In this document: piece after piece, positions 1 through 5,900 of the stretch | Position numbering within the stretch: the stretch's first letter is position 1 | How the letters are laid out: the number at the start of each line of letters is the position of its first letter | Assembly (NCBI GenBank): GCA_003567615.1 | Contig: PWZC01000386.1 | Span: 1-7,468 of the forward strand | Direction of reading: 5' to 3' | DNA from: Gemmatimonadota bacterium | Lineage (GTDB): Bacteria; Gemmatimonadota; Gemmatimonadetes; Longimicrobiales; Gaopeijiaceae | Length of the DNA: 7,468 nucleotides | Translations under genes and position numbers: made by a program | Notes under the pieces: model-generated | Seen by the model: only the letters and a program-made list of their open reading frames with translations | The model's database searches: none | What the model was told of the DNA's origin: nothing

Positions 1-641
1 AGCTTCCTCCGGTTGGCCAGGGCATCCTTCCGGATCAGATCCAGATAGGCCTCCACCGCCCGCCCGGGATGGGTGTGGTCCCACACAGCGCGGAGGAGCG
101 CGACACCGTAGGCTCCCGCCCGCATGACGGGCTCCACCCGATCCAGGGAGATCCCCCCGATTCCCACCACCGGCACCTCCGGATTCAGCCGCCGGATCTC
201 CGAGATGCGTCCGGGCCCCGCGCCCACCCGACCCGGATGGGAAGGAGTGGGATAGAGGGTGCCGGCGAGGATGTAGTCAGGGCGCTCCTCGTCCGGGAGG
301 GCCAGCGGATCGTGCATGGACCGCCCCACCACCCGCGTGTCCCCCATGAGCTTCCGGACCGTGGGCAGGGGCAGCCCCCGTTCGGGAAGGTGGACCCCAT
401 CCAACCCCAGGAGGCAGGCCACATCCACCCGATCGTTCACCACCAGCAGGCTCCGGGCCCGGACCGCTTCCGGGCGGAGGGCCAGCGTCCGCTCCCATAG
501 AACCCGTCCCCCGGACCCGGGGCCCCGGATGTGGAGGCAGATCCGCCGCCCTCCCGCCTCCAGCACCTCTCCGGCCATGGTGAGAAAGCGTGGGAGGGCC
601 AGCACCCGGTCATTGGTGATGAGGTGGAGAGACGGAATCAT
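1..641 (-). CDS. ThiE/TenI-family protein (thiamine phosphate synthase or thiazole tautomerase-like), 3' end truncated by the window
   Basis: 213 codons are visible from ATG at 641; the frame is still open at the window edge. The protein has the TIM-barrel pattern of the ThiE/TenI family: LHLIT at residues 5-9, VVND at 67-70, DGVHLPERGLP at 81-91, GRSMH at 106-110, DYILAGTLYPTPSHPG at 122-137 and VVGIGGIS at 158-165. ThiE joins HMP-pyrophosphate and thiazole phosphate to make thiamine phosphate. TenI is a thiazole tautomerase in the same fold. The usual ThiE Q-L-R-x-K pyrophosphate motif reads LHIRGP here (36-41), and the usual T-x-[ST]-K loop ends in His (H135). HIR and the His of GRSMH (H110) resemble TenI. 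I therefore favour a TenI-like or divergent ThiE role but cannot decide. The start overlaps the fmt stop by 4 nt (ATGA, 638-641) and has a good Shine-Dalgarno. The family is certain; the paralogue is not. Confidence 0.85.
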   Translation of the reverse strand, partial: MIPSLHLITNDRVLALPRFLTMAGEVLEAGGRRICLHIRGPGSGGRVLWERTLALRPEAVRARSLLVVNDRVDVACLLGLDGVHLPERGLPLPTVRKLMGDTRVVGRSMHDPLALPDEERPDYILAGTLYPTPSHPGRVGAGPGRISEIRRLNPEVPVVGIGGISLDRVEPVMRAGAYGVALLRAVWDHTHPGRAVEAYLDLIRKDALANRRK

Positions 642-1600
642 CGGAAACGGACCTCCGGTGGCGATTCACCCCGACCCCGGAGCCAGTCCGAGGCGGCCAT
701 GCGACGCTTTCCGGGGGGCTGGATCTCATCCAGAGCCACCCGTCCCCCGGACCCGGTGGCCACCACCAGGCCGCGCTCCGGGTCAGACACGAGGATCGTG
801 CCCGGTTCCGGAAGCCCCTCCGACCCGGCGTCGCCGAGCGGGGCAGCATCAAGGACCCGGGGCGAGAAGAGCTTGACCGGCTCATCTTCCAATGTAGTCC
901 AAGCCCCCGGCACCATGTCCATCCCCCGGATGTGATCCGCCACCTCCCGGGGAGAGCGGGCCCACTGGATCCGGGCCGTCTCACGATTCACCTTGGGCGC
1001 GTAGGTGGCGGCGGCATGATCCTGTTCGCGGGGCTCCAGGATCCCGGCCTCCAGCGCCGTCAGGGCCTCCACCAGCGCCTGGGCCCCGAGCTCCGAGAGG
1101 CGGAGATAGAGAAGCGTGGCGCTGTCGTCCGGGTCGATGGGGCTCTCCCGCTGCAGGAGGATGGGTCCGGCGTCCATCCCCTCGCTCATCTGCATGACGG
1201 TCACCCCGGTACGTTCGTAACCCCGGACCACGGCCCAGTTCACCGGCGCAGCCCCGCGCAGACGGGGCAGAAGCGACGCATGCACGTTCACCGATCCCCG
1301 GGAAGGGAGCTCCAGGATCCCCGGTCGCAGGATATGTCCGTACGCCACCACCACTGAGAGCTCCGGCTCCAGCTCCCGGAGTCGGGCCTCGAAGGCCTCT
1401 CCCACGGGCCGATCCGGCGTGAGGACGGGAATCCCCTCGTCCTGAGCCAGCTCCTTCACCGGGGACGCCCTCAGTCGCCGACCCCGACCGGCGGGGCGAT
1501 CGGGCTGGGTCACCACTCCCACCACATCGTGCCCCTCGCCCACCAGCGCCCGGAGCGATGGGAGGGCGAAATCCGGCGTGCCCCAGAAGAGAATGCGCAT
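638..1600 (-). CDS. fmt: Methionyl-tRNA formyltransferase
   Basis: Fmt transfers a formyl group from 10-formyl-tetrahydrofolate to Met-tRNA(fMet) in the cytoplasm, preparing the initiator tRNA. The 320-residue product is close to the usual length of about 315. The N-terminal catalytic domain begins RILFWGTPDFA (residues 2-12). The core motif NVHASLLPRLRGAAPVNW covers 105-122, with Asn105 and His107 matching the catalytic pair. Asp143 in GMDAGPILL is the third catalytic residue. The C-terminal OB-like tRNA-binding domain starts near 205 and ends with the typical QPPGKRRMAASDWLRG at 295-310. The frame is open upstream to about 1840, but that region is inside def. The ATG at 1600 gives the family N-terminus and has an AAGGAGG site 10 nt upstream. 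It starts 5 nt after the def stop, the common def-fmt pairing. Its TGA overlaps the next start. Confidence 0.97.
   Translation of the reverse strand: MRILFWGTPDFALPSLRALVGEGHDVVGVVTQPDRPAGRGRRLRASPVKELAQDEGIPVLTPDRPVGEAFEARLRELEPELSVVVAYGHILRPGILELPSRGSVNVHASLLPRLRGAAPVNWAVVRGYERTGVTVMQMSEGMDAGPILLQRESPIDPDDSATLLYLRLSELGAQALVEALTALEAGILEPREQDHAAATYAPKVNRETARIQWARSPREVADHIRGMDMVPGAWTTLEDEPVKLFSPRVLDAAPLGDAGSEGLPEPGTILVSDPERGLVVATGSGGRVALDEIQPPGKRRMAASDWLRGRGESPPEVRFR
651..656 (-). promoter_or_regulatory. Ribosome binding site of the ThiE/TenI-like gene
   Basis: GGAGGT on the minus strand lies inside the fmt coding sequence, 9 nt before the ATG at 641. It supports that start, which sits on the fmt stop codon. 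Confidence 0.7.
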
Positions 1601-1605
1601 GGACG

Positions 1606-2118
1606 CTAGGCCTCCTTCTCCCGGAGCTTCCGGTACCGCTTCAGGAGGAGGCGCCGCTTGAGGGCGGTGAGGTGATCCACGAAGAGGACCCCGTCCAGGT
1701 GGTCGATCTCGTGCTGCAGGGCCCGGGCGAAGAGTCCCTCGGCTTCCACCCGGACCGGCTCGCCGTCCGGGGTCCAACCCTCGACCACGACCTGGGCGGG
1801 ACGATCCACCACCTCGGTGACGCCGGGGATACTGAGGCATCCCTCGGGCTCCCGCTCACGCTCGTCCGAGGCCTCCGTCACCCGGGGGTTCACCAGGGCA
1901 ACACGGGCATGCTCGCCGTCCACATGCCGAACGTCCACCACGCACACCCGTCGGGACACGCCCACCTGGGGCGCAGCCAGCCCGGCCCCCTCCGCCGACA
2001 CCATAGTGGCGAAGAGGTCGTCCACCAGTGCCTTCAACTCGTCGTCGAAGGCCTCCACCTCCTGGGTGGCTTCCCGGAGCACCGGGTCCCCGAGGAGGAC
2101 GATCTCACGAACGGCCAC
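1606..2118 (-). CDS. def: Peptide deformylase
   Basis: Def removes the formyl group from the N-terminal methionine of new proteins, using a bound metal ion (usually Fe2+). It reverses the mark added by Fmt, encoded next door. The 170-residue protein has all three signature motifs. Motif 1 is GAGLAAPQVG at 44-53. Motif 2 is EGCLS at 92-96, with metal ligand Cys94. Motif 3 is HEIDH at 136-140, with metal ligands His136 and His140 and catalytic Glu137. The C-terminus is a basic, Lys/Arg-rich helix (about 153-168). Length and motifs fit an ordinary bacterial type 1/3 enzyme. The start is GTG, 2 nt after the yajC stop, with a strong Shine-Dalgarno (GGGGAGGT) inside the yajC end, so coupling to yajC translation is likely. 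Confidence 0.97.
   Translation of the reverse strand: MAVREIVLLGDPVLREATQEVEAFDDELKALVDDLFATMVSAEGAGLAAPQVGVSRRVCVVDVRHVDGEHARVALVNPRVTEASDEREREPEGCLSIPGVTEVVDRPAQVVVEGWTPDGEPVRVEAEGLFARALQHEIDHLDGVLFVDHLTALKRRLLLKRYRKLREKEA
1611..1617 (-). promoter_or_regulatory. Ribosome binding site of fmt
   Basis: AAGGAGG on the minus strand lies within the last codons of def, 10 nt before the ATG at 1600. It decides the fmt start against the longer open frame that runs upstream through def. Confidence 0.8.
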
Positions 2119-2120
2119 GC

Positions 2121-2447
2121 TCAGGCGACCTCCCCGTCGTCCACCCGACGGGCCACGGAGGCCCGGTCCACCAACAGGCGGGTGTTGTCGGCGGTCTTGA
2201 GGGTCAGCTCGTCGTCGGTGGCGTGGACGATGGAGCCGATGATCCCCCCGTTCATGACCACCTTGTCGCCCTTCTTGAGCGCCTGGATCATCTGCTGGTG
2301 CCGATCCCTCTCCTTCCGCTGGGGTCGGATCAGGAGCCAGTAGAAGATGAGGAAGATGAGGGCGAAGTTCAGAAGCAGCACGAAGAGGCCGCTCCCGCCG
2401 TCGTCTCCGGGAGGGGCCAGCAACAGGGCGATGAAGGGGTCGATCAC
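2121..2447 (-). CDS. yajC: Sec translocon accessory protein YajC
   Basis: YajC is a small inner-membrane protein that associates with SecDF in the Sec export machinery. The 108-residue product has a short polar N-terminus, one strongly hydrophobic segment at about 21-40, and the family hallmark RPQRKE directly after it (41-46). A cytoplasmic domain follows with LKKGDKVVMNGGIIGSI at 57-73, the typical SH3-like YajC pattern. Length is normal. The start is GTG at 2447 with a modest GGAG 6 nt upstream; no internal ATG would keep the membrane segment. In many bacteria yajC follows tgt and precedes secD-secF. Here it follows tgt by 66 nt, but def-fmt comes next and no secDF is in the window. Confidence 0.95.
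   Translation of the reverse strand: MIDPFIALLLAPPGDDGGSGLFVLLLNFALIFLIFYWLLIRPQRKERDRHQQMIQALKKGDKVVMNGGIIGSIVHATDDELTLKTADNTRLLVDRASVARRVDDGEVA
2128..2135 (-). promoter_or_regulatory. Ribosome binding site of def
   Basis: GGGGAGGT on the minus strand sits inside the last codons of yajC, 9 nt before the def GTG at 2118. It supports the GTG start. Confidence 0.75.
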
Positions 2448-2513
2448 TGCGCGCTCCGTCAGGTGGAATTCAGGTTCGGGTACAGGTCAGGTGCAGGCGC
2501 TTCGGCGCCGCCG
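2448..2513 (-). other. 66-nt tgt-yajC intergenic gap with a GC hairpin and repeated hexamers
   Basis: This is the only non-coding gap above 5 nt in the window. Next to the tgt stop is a perfect 5-bp inverted repeat with a 4-nt loop (2496-2509; GGCGC-CGAA-GCGCC on the transcribed strand). No T-run follows, so it does not look like an intrinsic terminator. The rest carries TCAGGT three times (2459, 2470, 2487, plus strand) and ACAGGT once (2482). I see no convincing -35/-10 promoter. It could be a weak attenuator, a processing site, an operator, or simple spacer. Confidence 0.4.
2454..2457 (-). promoter_or_regulatory. Probable ribosome binding site of yajC
   Basis: GGAG on the minus strand lies 6 nt before the GTG at 2447. 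It is a short match but the only candidate, and it favours the GTG start. Confidence 0.5.
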
Positions 2514-3692
2514 TCAGCTCCGGGCCGCCCGGTAACGGTCAAGCCAGCCCCGGCTCCAACTCCCGAAGCTGCCCTCGGGAATCCGCCGCCGACTCTCCTC
2601 GGCCAGCCGGATGAGGAAGCGGATGTTGTGCATGGACAGCAGGCGGTGTCCGAAGGCCTCTCCAGCAGTGACCAGGTGCCGGAGGTAGGCCCGGTCGAAG
2701 CTGCGGCACGCATAGCAGTCGCACTCCGAATCCAGGGGCCGGGTATCCATCCGAAACCGGGAAGCCTTCAAGTTGACCTGACCTTCGGGCCAGGTCCAGG
2801 CCGTCCCGTGTCGAGCGTTCCGCGTGGGCGCCACGCAGTCGAACAGATCGCACCCCCGCGCAATGGACTCCAGCAGGTCGTCGGGATACCCCACACCCAT
2901 GAGATACCGGGGCCGGTCGGCCGGAAGCTCCGGATCCAGGACCTCCAGCGTCGCCCACATCTTGTCCTTGGGCTCGCCCACCGACAGCCCTCCGATGGCC
3001 AGGCCGTCCCAGTCGGCCATGGCCCGGATCGTCCGCGCCTGCTCCCGCCGCAGATCAGGGTACACATTCCCCTGGAGGACGGGGAAGAGGGTCTGGGACG
3101 GCACCGCTCCGGGATCCTGGAGCTCCGGCACCTCCGGAAGCCCCTCCTGCCCGATGGCGTGGAAGCGCTCCAGGCATCGGTCCAACCACAGAAGGGTTCG
3201 CTCGTTGGCCGCCTTCGCCGTGCTTCGGTCGCACCCTCCCGGGGGGCACTGGTCGAAGGCCATGATCACATCGGCCCCCAACGTCCGCTGGATCTCCATC
3301 ACCGACTCCGGCGTGAAGAGGTGCCGGGATCCATCGATGTGACTCTGGAACTCGGCCCCCTGGTCGGTGATCCGGTTCATGTGGGCCAGCGAGAAGACCT
3401 GATACCCCCCGGAGTCGGTGAGGATCGGTCCGTCCCATCGCATGAAGGCGTGGAGCCCGCCCAGCGCCCGGACCTGGCCGTGCCCCGGGCGCAGGAAGAG
3501 GTGATAGGTGTTGGCCAGGATCATGGACGAACCGATCCCGGCCACCTCCAGGGGCGAGAGGGTCTTCACCGCCCCCAGCGTACCCACCGGCATGAAGGCC
3601 GGGGTTTCCACCGGGCCATGGGGGGTCTCGAAGACACCGGTGCGGGCGGACCCCTCCCGGCTGTGGAGACGGAAGCTGAAGGCGTCGTTCAT
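2514..3692 (-). CDS. tgt: tRNA-guanine(34) transglycosylase (queuine tRNA-ribosyltransferase)
   Basis: Bacterial Tgt swaps guanine 34 for the queuosine precursor preQ1 in the GUN anticodons of tRNA Asp, Asn, His and Tyr. QueA, encoded just upstream, then modifies the product. The 392-residue protein shows GPVETPAFMPVGT at 26-38, LTDSGGYQVFSL at 91-102 with Asp93 as general acid/base, GGLSVGE at 234-240, and DLFDCVAPTRNARHG at 282-296 with the probable nucleophile Asp285. The zinc site is Cys324, Cys326, Cys329 and His355 (C-x-C-x2-C and SMHN). It is longer than the roughly 375 residues of the E. coli enzyme, mainly because of a Pro/Glu-rich insertion near 182-200, before LFPVLQGNVYPDLR. The ATG overlaps the queA stop (ATGA, 3689-3692) and has GGAG 8 nt upstream. 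Confidence 0.97.
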   Translation of the reverse strand: MNDAFSFRLHSREGSARTGVFETPHGPVETPAFMPVGTLGAVKTLSPLEVAGIGSSMILANTYHLFLRPGHGQVRALGGLHAFMRWDGPILTDSGGYQVFSLAHMNRITDQGAEFQSHIDGSRHLFTPESVMEIQRTLGADVIMAFDQCPPGGCDRSTAKAANERTLLWLDRCLERFHAIGQEGLPEVPELQDPGAVPSQTLFPVLQGNVYPDLRREQARTIRAMADWDGLAIGGLSVGEPKDKMWATLEVLDPELPADRPRYLMGVGYPDDLLESIARGCDLFDCVAPTRNARHGTAWTWPEGQVNLKASRFRMDTRPLDSECDCYACRSFDRAYLRHLVTAGEAFGHRLLSMHNIRFLIRLAEESRRRIPEGSFGSWSRGWLDRYRAARS

Positions 3693-4867
3693 GGGCCATG
3701 CTCCGGCGAGGGAGGCCCGGGCGAGGTAGACCGGGAGGGAGGAAGGATGGCCATGGCGTCACCGTAGGAATAGAAGCGGTAGGACCCCCGGATCGCCTCC
3801 TGGTAGGCGGACATGATCGTCTCGTATCCGGCCAGCGCCGCCACCAGCATGAGAAGGGTGGATCGGGGAAGGGGGAAGTTGGTGATGAGGGCATCCACCA
3901 CCTGGAACCGGTATCCGGGAGAGATGAAGAGACGGGTCTCGCCGCGACCGGGCGGAAGGGATCCGTCGGGCCCGGCGGCGCTCTCGAGGGTGCGGACCAC
4001 CGTGGTCCCCACCGCCCACACCCGTCCTCCCCGGCGGCGGGTCCGGGCCACCGCCTCCGCCGCCTCCGGGGGAACCTCCCAGCTCTCCGAATGCATGGCG
4101 TGGGCATCGATGCGGTCCGTCTCCACCGGCCGGAAGGTACCGGGCCCCACGTGGAGGGTGACCCGGGCCACCTCGATCCCTTCCGTTTCCAGGGTAGCCA
4201 GGAGCTCCGGGGTCAGATGGAGCCCTGCCGTGGGGGCCGCCACCGATCCGGGCACCCGGGCGTAGACCGTCTGGTACCGCTCCCGGTCCAGGGGCTCGGC
4301 TTCGCGCTCCAGATAGGGAGGAAGTGGGAGTCGGCCGAACCGCTCCAGCGCTTCATCCACCGCCAGGGAGGTCTCCAGCTCCACCACCCGACCCCCGTCG
4401 GGAAGTCCGTCCACGATGCGCACGGCCAGTCGGTCGCTCACCTCCAGGATCCGGCCGGGCTTGAGTTTGGAGCCGGGTCGGACCAAGGCCTCCCAGCGGC
4501 GGCGCCCGTCGTCCAGGGGACGGAGGAGGAGGACCTCGCCCCGGGCACCGGTGGGCTTTCTTCCCAGGAGGCGGAGGGGGAGGACCCGGCTCTCGTTCAG
4601 GACCAGGAGATCCCCCGGCGCCATGAGATGGGGAAGGTCCCGGAAGCGACCATGGGCCAGGGCCGATCCAGCTCCCCGGGGGACCACCAGGAGGCGGCTC
4701 TCGTCCCGGCGATCCACAGGGTACCGGGCAATCCGACCCTCGGGCAGATGGTAGTCGTAGGCGTCGGTACGGGAGAGGTCCGGCAGCGTGCCGGCGTGTC
4801 TCCCGCCGGCCCGTTCCCTCGAATCAGCCATCCCCGAAGAATCAGCCATCCCCGAAGAATCAGCCAT
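3689..4867 (-). CDS. queA: S-adenosylmethionine:tRNA ribosyltransferase-isomerase
   Basis: QueA moves and rearranges the ribosyl group of S-adenosylmethionine onto preQ1-tRNA to give epoxyqueuosine, the step after Tgt. Numbered from ATG 4867 (392 residues), the motifs are DYHLPEGRIARYP (38-50), LVLNESRVLPLRLLG (88-102), YQTVYARVPGSVAAPTAGLH (198-217), VTLHVGPGTFRPV (236-248), VWAVGTTVVRTLES (283-296) and YRFYSYGDAMAI (363-374). The usual T-N-F-H-L-P motif reads TNFPLP (329-334). The N-terminus is uncertain. An 18-bp repeat supplies three in-frame ATGs at 4867, 4849 and 4831, giving 392, 386 or 380 residues, and none has a clear Shine-Dalgarno. I list 4867 because it overlaps the ruvB stop by 8 nt, like the other overlapping junctions. 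The family usually begins only a few residues before DYHLP, which favours 4831. The open frame further upstream is inside ruvB. The stop overlaps tgt. Confidence 0.95.
   Translation of the reverse strand: MADSSGMADSSGMADSRERAGGRHAGTLPDLSRTDAYDYHLPEGRIARYPVDRRDESRLLVVPRGAGSALAHGRFRDLPHLMAPGDLLVLNESRVLPLRLLGRKPTGARGEVLLLRPLDDGRRRWEALVRPGSKLKPGRILEVSDRLAVRIVDGLPDGGRVVELETSLAVDEALERFGRLPLPPYLEREAEPLDRERYQTVYARVPGSVAAPTAGLHLTPELLATLETEGIEVARVTLHVGPGTFRPVETDRIDAHAMHSESWEVPPEAAEAVARTRRRGGRVWAVGTTVVRTLESAAGPDGSLPPGRGETRLFISPGYRFQVVDALITNFPLPRSTLLMLVAALAGYETIMSAYQEAIRGSYRFYSYGDAMAILPPSRSTSPGPPSPEHGP
3701..3704 (-). promoter_or_regulatory. Ribosome binding site of tgt
   Basis: GGAG on the minus strand lies within the queA 3' end, 8 nt before the tgt ATG at 3692. 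Confidence 0.55.
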
Positions 4868-4876
4868 CCCCGAAGA
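4821..4876 (-). repeat. 18-bp tandem repeat, 3.1 copies, across the ruvB/queA junction
   Basis: Bases repeat with period 18 without mismatch over 56 nt. The minus-strand unit can be written ATGGCTGATTCTTCGGGG. In the ruvB frame each unit gives GAT GGC TGA, so stops fall at 4860-4862, 4842-4844 and 4824-4826, and the first ends ruvB. In the queA frame each unit encodes MADSSG, placing candidate starts at 4867, 4849 and 4831. Because 18 is a multiple of three, copy number changes keep queA in frame. Replication slippage is the likely origin. Confidence 0.95.
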
Positions 4877-5900
4877 TGGACGCCTGTTCGTCCAGGCCCG
4901 CGGGAGGGGTGAAGCCGAAGCGCCGGTAGGCCCGGGGGGTGGCCACCCGTCCCCGGGGCGTCCGCATGAGGAACCCTTCCTGGATGAGGAAGGGCTCGTA
5001 GACCTCCTCCAGCGTGCCTGTGTCCTCGCCCAGCGCCACCGCCAGCGACGACAGCCCCACGGGTCCACCGTCGAACTTCTCCAGGAGGGCCCGGAGGATG
5101 CGGCCGTCCATCTCATCGAGCCCGTACTCGTCCACATCCAGCATGGCGAGCCCGGCATGGGCCACCTCGGCATCGATGACCCCGTCGGCACGGACCTGGG
5201 CGTAGTCCCGGACCCGACGCAGGAGCCGGTTCGCCACCCGCGGCGTCCCCCGGGCCCGACGGGCCAGCTCGGACGCCCCCGCCGGCGTCGTCTCGATCCC
5301 CAGGAGCCGGGCACTCCGGGCCACGATCCGGGCCAGCTCCTCCGGGGGATAGAAGTTCAACCGCTGTACGATCCCGAAGCGGGCCCGCATGGGCGCGGTC
5401 AGGAGCCCGAAGCGGGTGGTGGCACCCACCAGGGTGAAGCGGGCGATCTCCATGGTCATGGTCTGGGCCCGGGGACCCTCGGAGAGCCGGATCTCCACCT
5501 GGTAGTCCTCCATGGCCGGATAGAGGAATTCCTCGATGATGGGCCGGAGGCGGTGGATCTCGTCGATGAAGAGGATGTCCCCTTCTTCCTGGTTCGAGAG
5601 AAGTCCCACCAGATCGGCGGGTTTTTCCAGCACCGGGCCGGAGGTGGTCCGGAGGGTCACGCCCATCTCGTTGGACATGAGCGCCGCCAGCGTGGTCTTG
5701 CCCAGCCCGGGCGGACCGTGGAAGAGGACGTGGTCCAGGGGCTCCTTTCGCTGCCGAGCCGCCTCGATGGCGATGGAGAGGGACTCCTTCACCTTGACCT
5801 GGCCCACGAACTCATCCAGTCGCTCCGGGCGGAGACTGGGCTCCACCTGGACATCGTCGCCCAGAGCGGCGGGAGTCGTGACCTCGTGACGTGCGCTCAT
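4860..5900 (-). CDS. ruvB: Holliday junction branch migration ATPase RuvB
   Basis: RuvB is the hexameric AAA+ motor that pumps DNA through the RuvA-held Holliday junction during recombination repair. The 346-residue product has Walker A GPPGLGKTT at 62-70, Walker B ILFIDEIH at 109-116 with Asp113 and Glu114, sensor I GATTR at 159-163, and the LTAPMRARFG segment at 167-176 that contains the arginine finger. Sensor II is in RGTPRVANRLLRRVRD at 217-232 (Arg221). The C-terminal winged-helix domain includes GLSSLAVALGEDTGTLEEVYEPFLIQ (282-307). Length is normal. The ATG overlaps the ruvA stop (ATGA, 5897-5900), with only a closely spaced GGAG upstream, so coupling to ruvA is likely. Its last residues, FGDG, and its stop lie in the first copy of the 18-bp repeat shared with queA. 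Confidence 0.98.
   Translation of the reverse strand: MSARHEVTTPAALGDDVQVEPSLRPERLDEFVGQVKVKESLSIAIEAARQRKEPLDHVLFHGPPGLGKTTLAALMSNEMGVTLRTTSGPVLEKPADLVGLLSNQEEGDILFIDEIHRLRPIIEEFLYPAMEDYQVEIRLSEGPRAQTMTMEIARFTLVGATTRFGLLTAPMRARFGIVQRLNFYPPEELARIVARSARLLGIETTPAGASELARRARGTPRVANRLLRRVRDYAQVRADGVIDAEVAHAGLAMLDVDEYGLDEMDGRILRALLEKFDGGPVGLSSLAVALGEDTGTLEEVYEPFLIQEGFLMRTPRGRVATPRAYRRFGFTPPAGLDEQASIFGDG

Noticed and set aside
638..1840. Extended 400-residue version of Fmt
   Set aside because: The extra 80 residues are def read in another frame; the ATG at 1600 with AAGGAGG upstream gives the family N-terminus.
2496..2509. Rho-independent terminator after tgt
   Set aside because: The stem is only 5 bp and no T-run follows it on the transcribed strand.
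2028..3767. 579-codon plus-strand open frame antisense to tgt, yajC and part of def
   Set aside because: It mirrors confidently identified genes on the other strand, has no recognisable motif, and is the kind of long antisense frame that GC-rich codon bias produces.
4821..4876. CRISPR-like reading of the short repeat
   Set aside because: The copies are directly adjacent with no spacers and lie within coding sequence; it is a simple tandem repeat.
3698..4912. 404-codon plus-strand open frame antisense to queA
   Set aside because: It is a shadow of queA with low-complexity Gly/Arg/Pro composition and no motif.
3689..5314. Extended 541-residue version of QueA reaching into ruvB
   Set aside because: The extension is ruvB out of frame and Arg/Trp/Ser-rich; QueA similarity begins only after the repeat.
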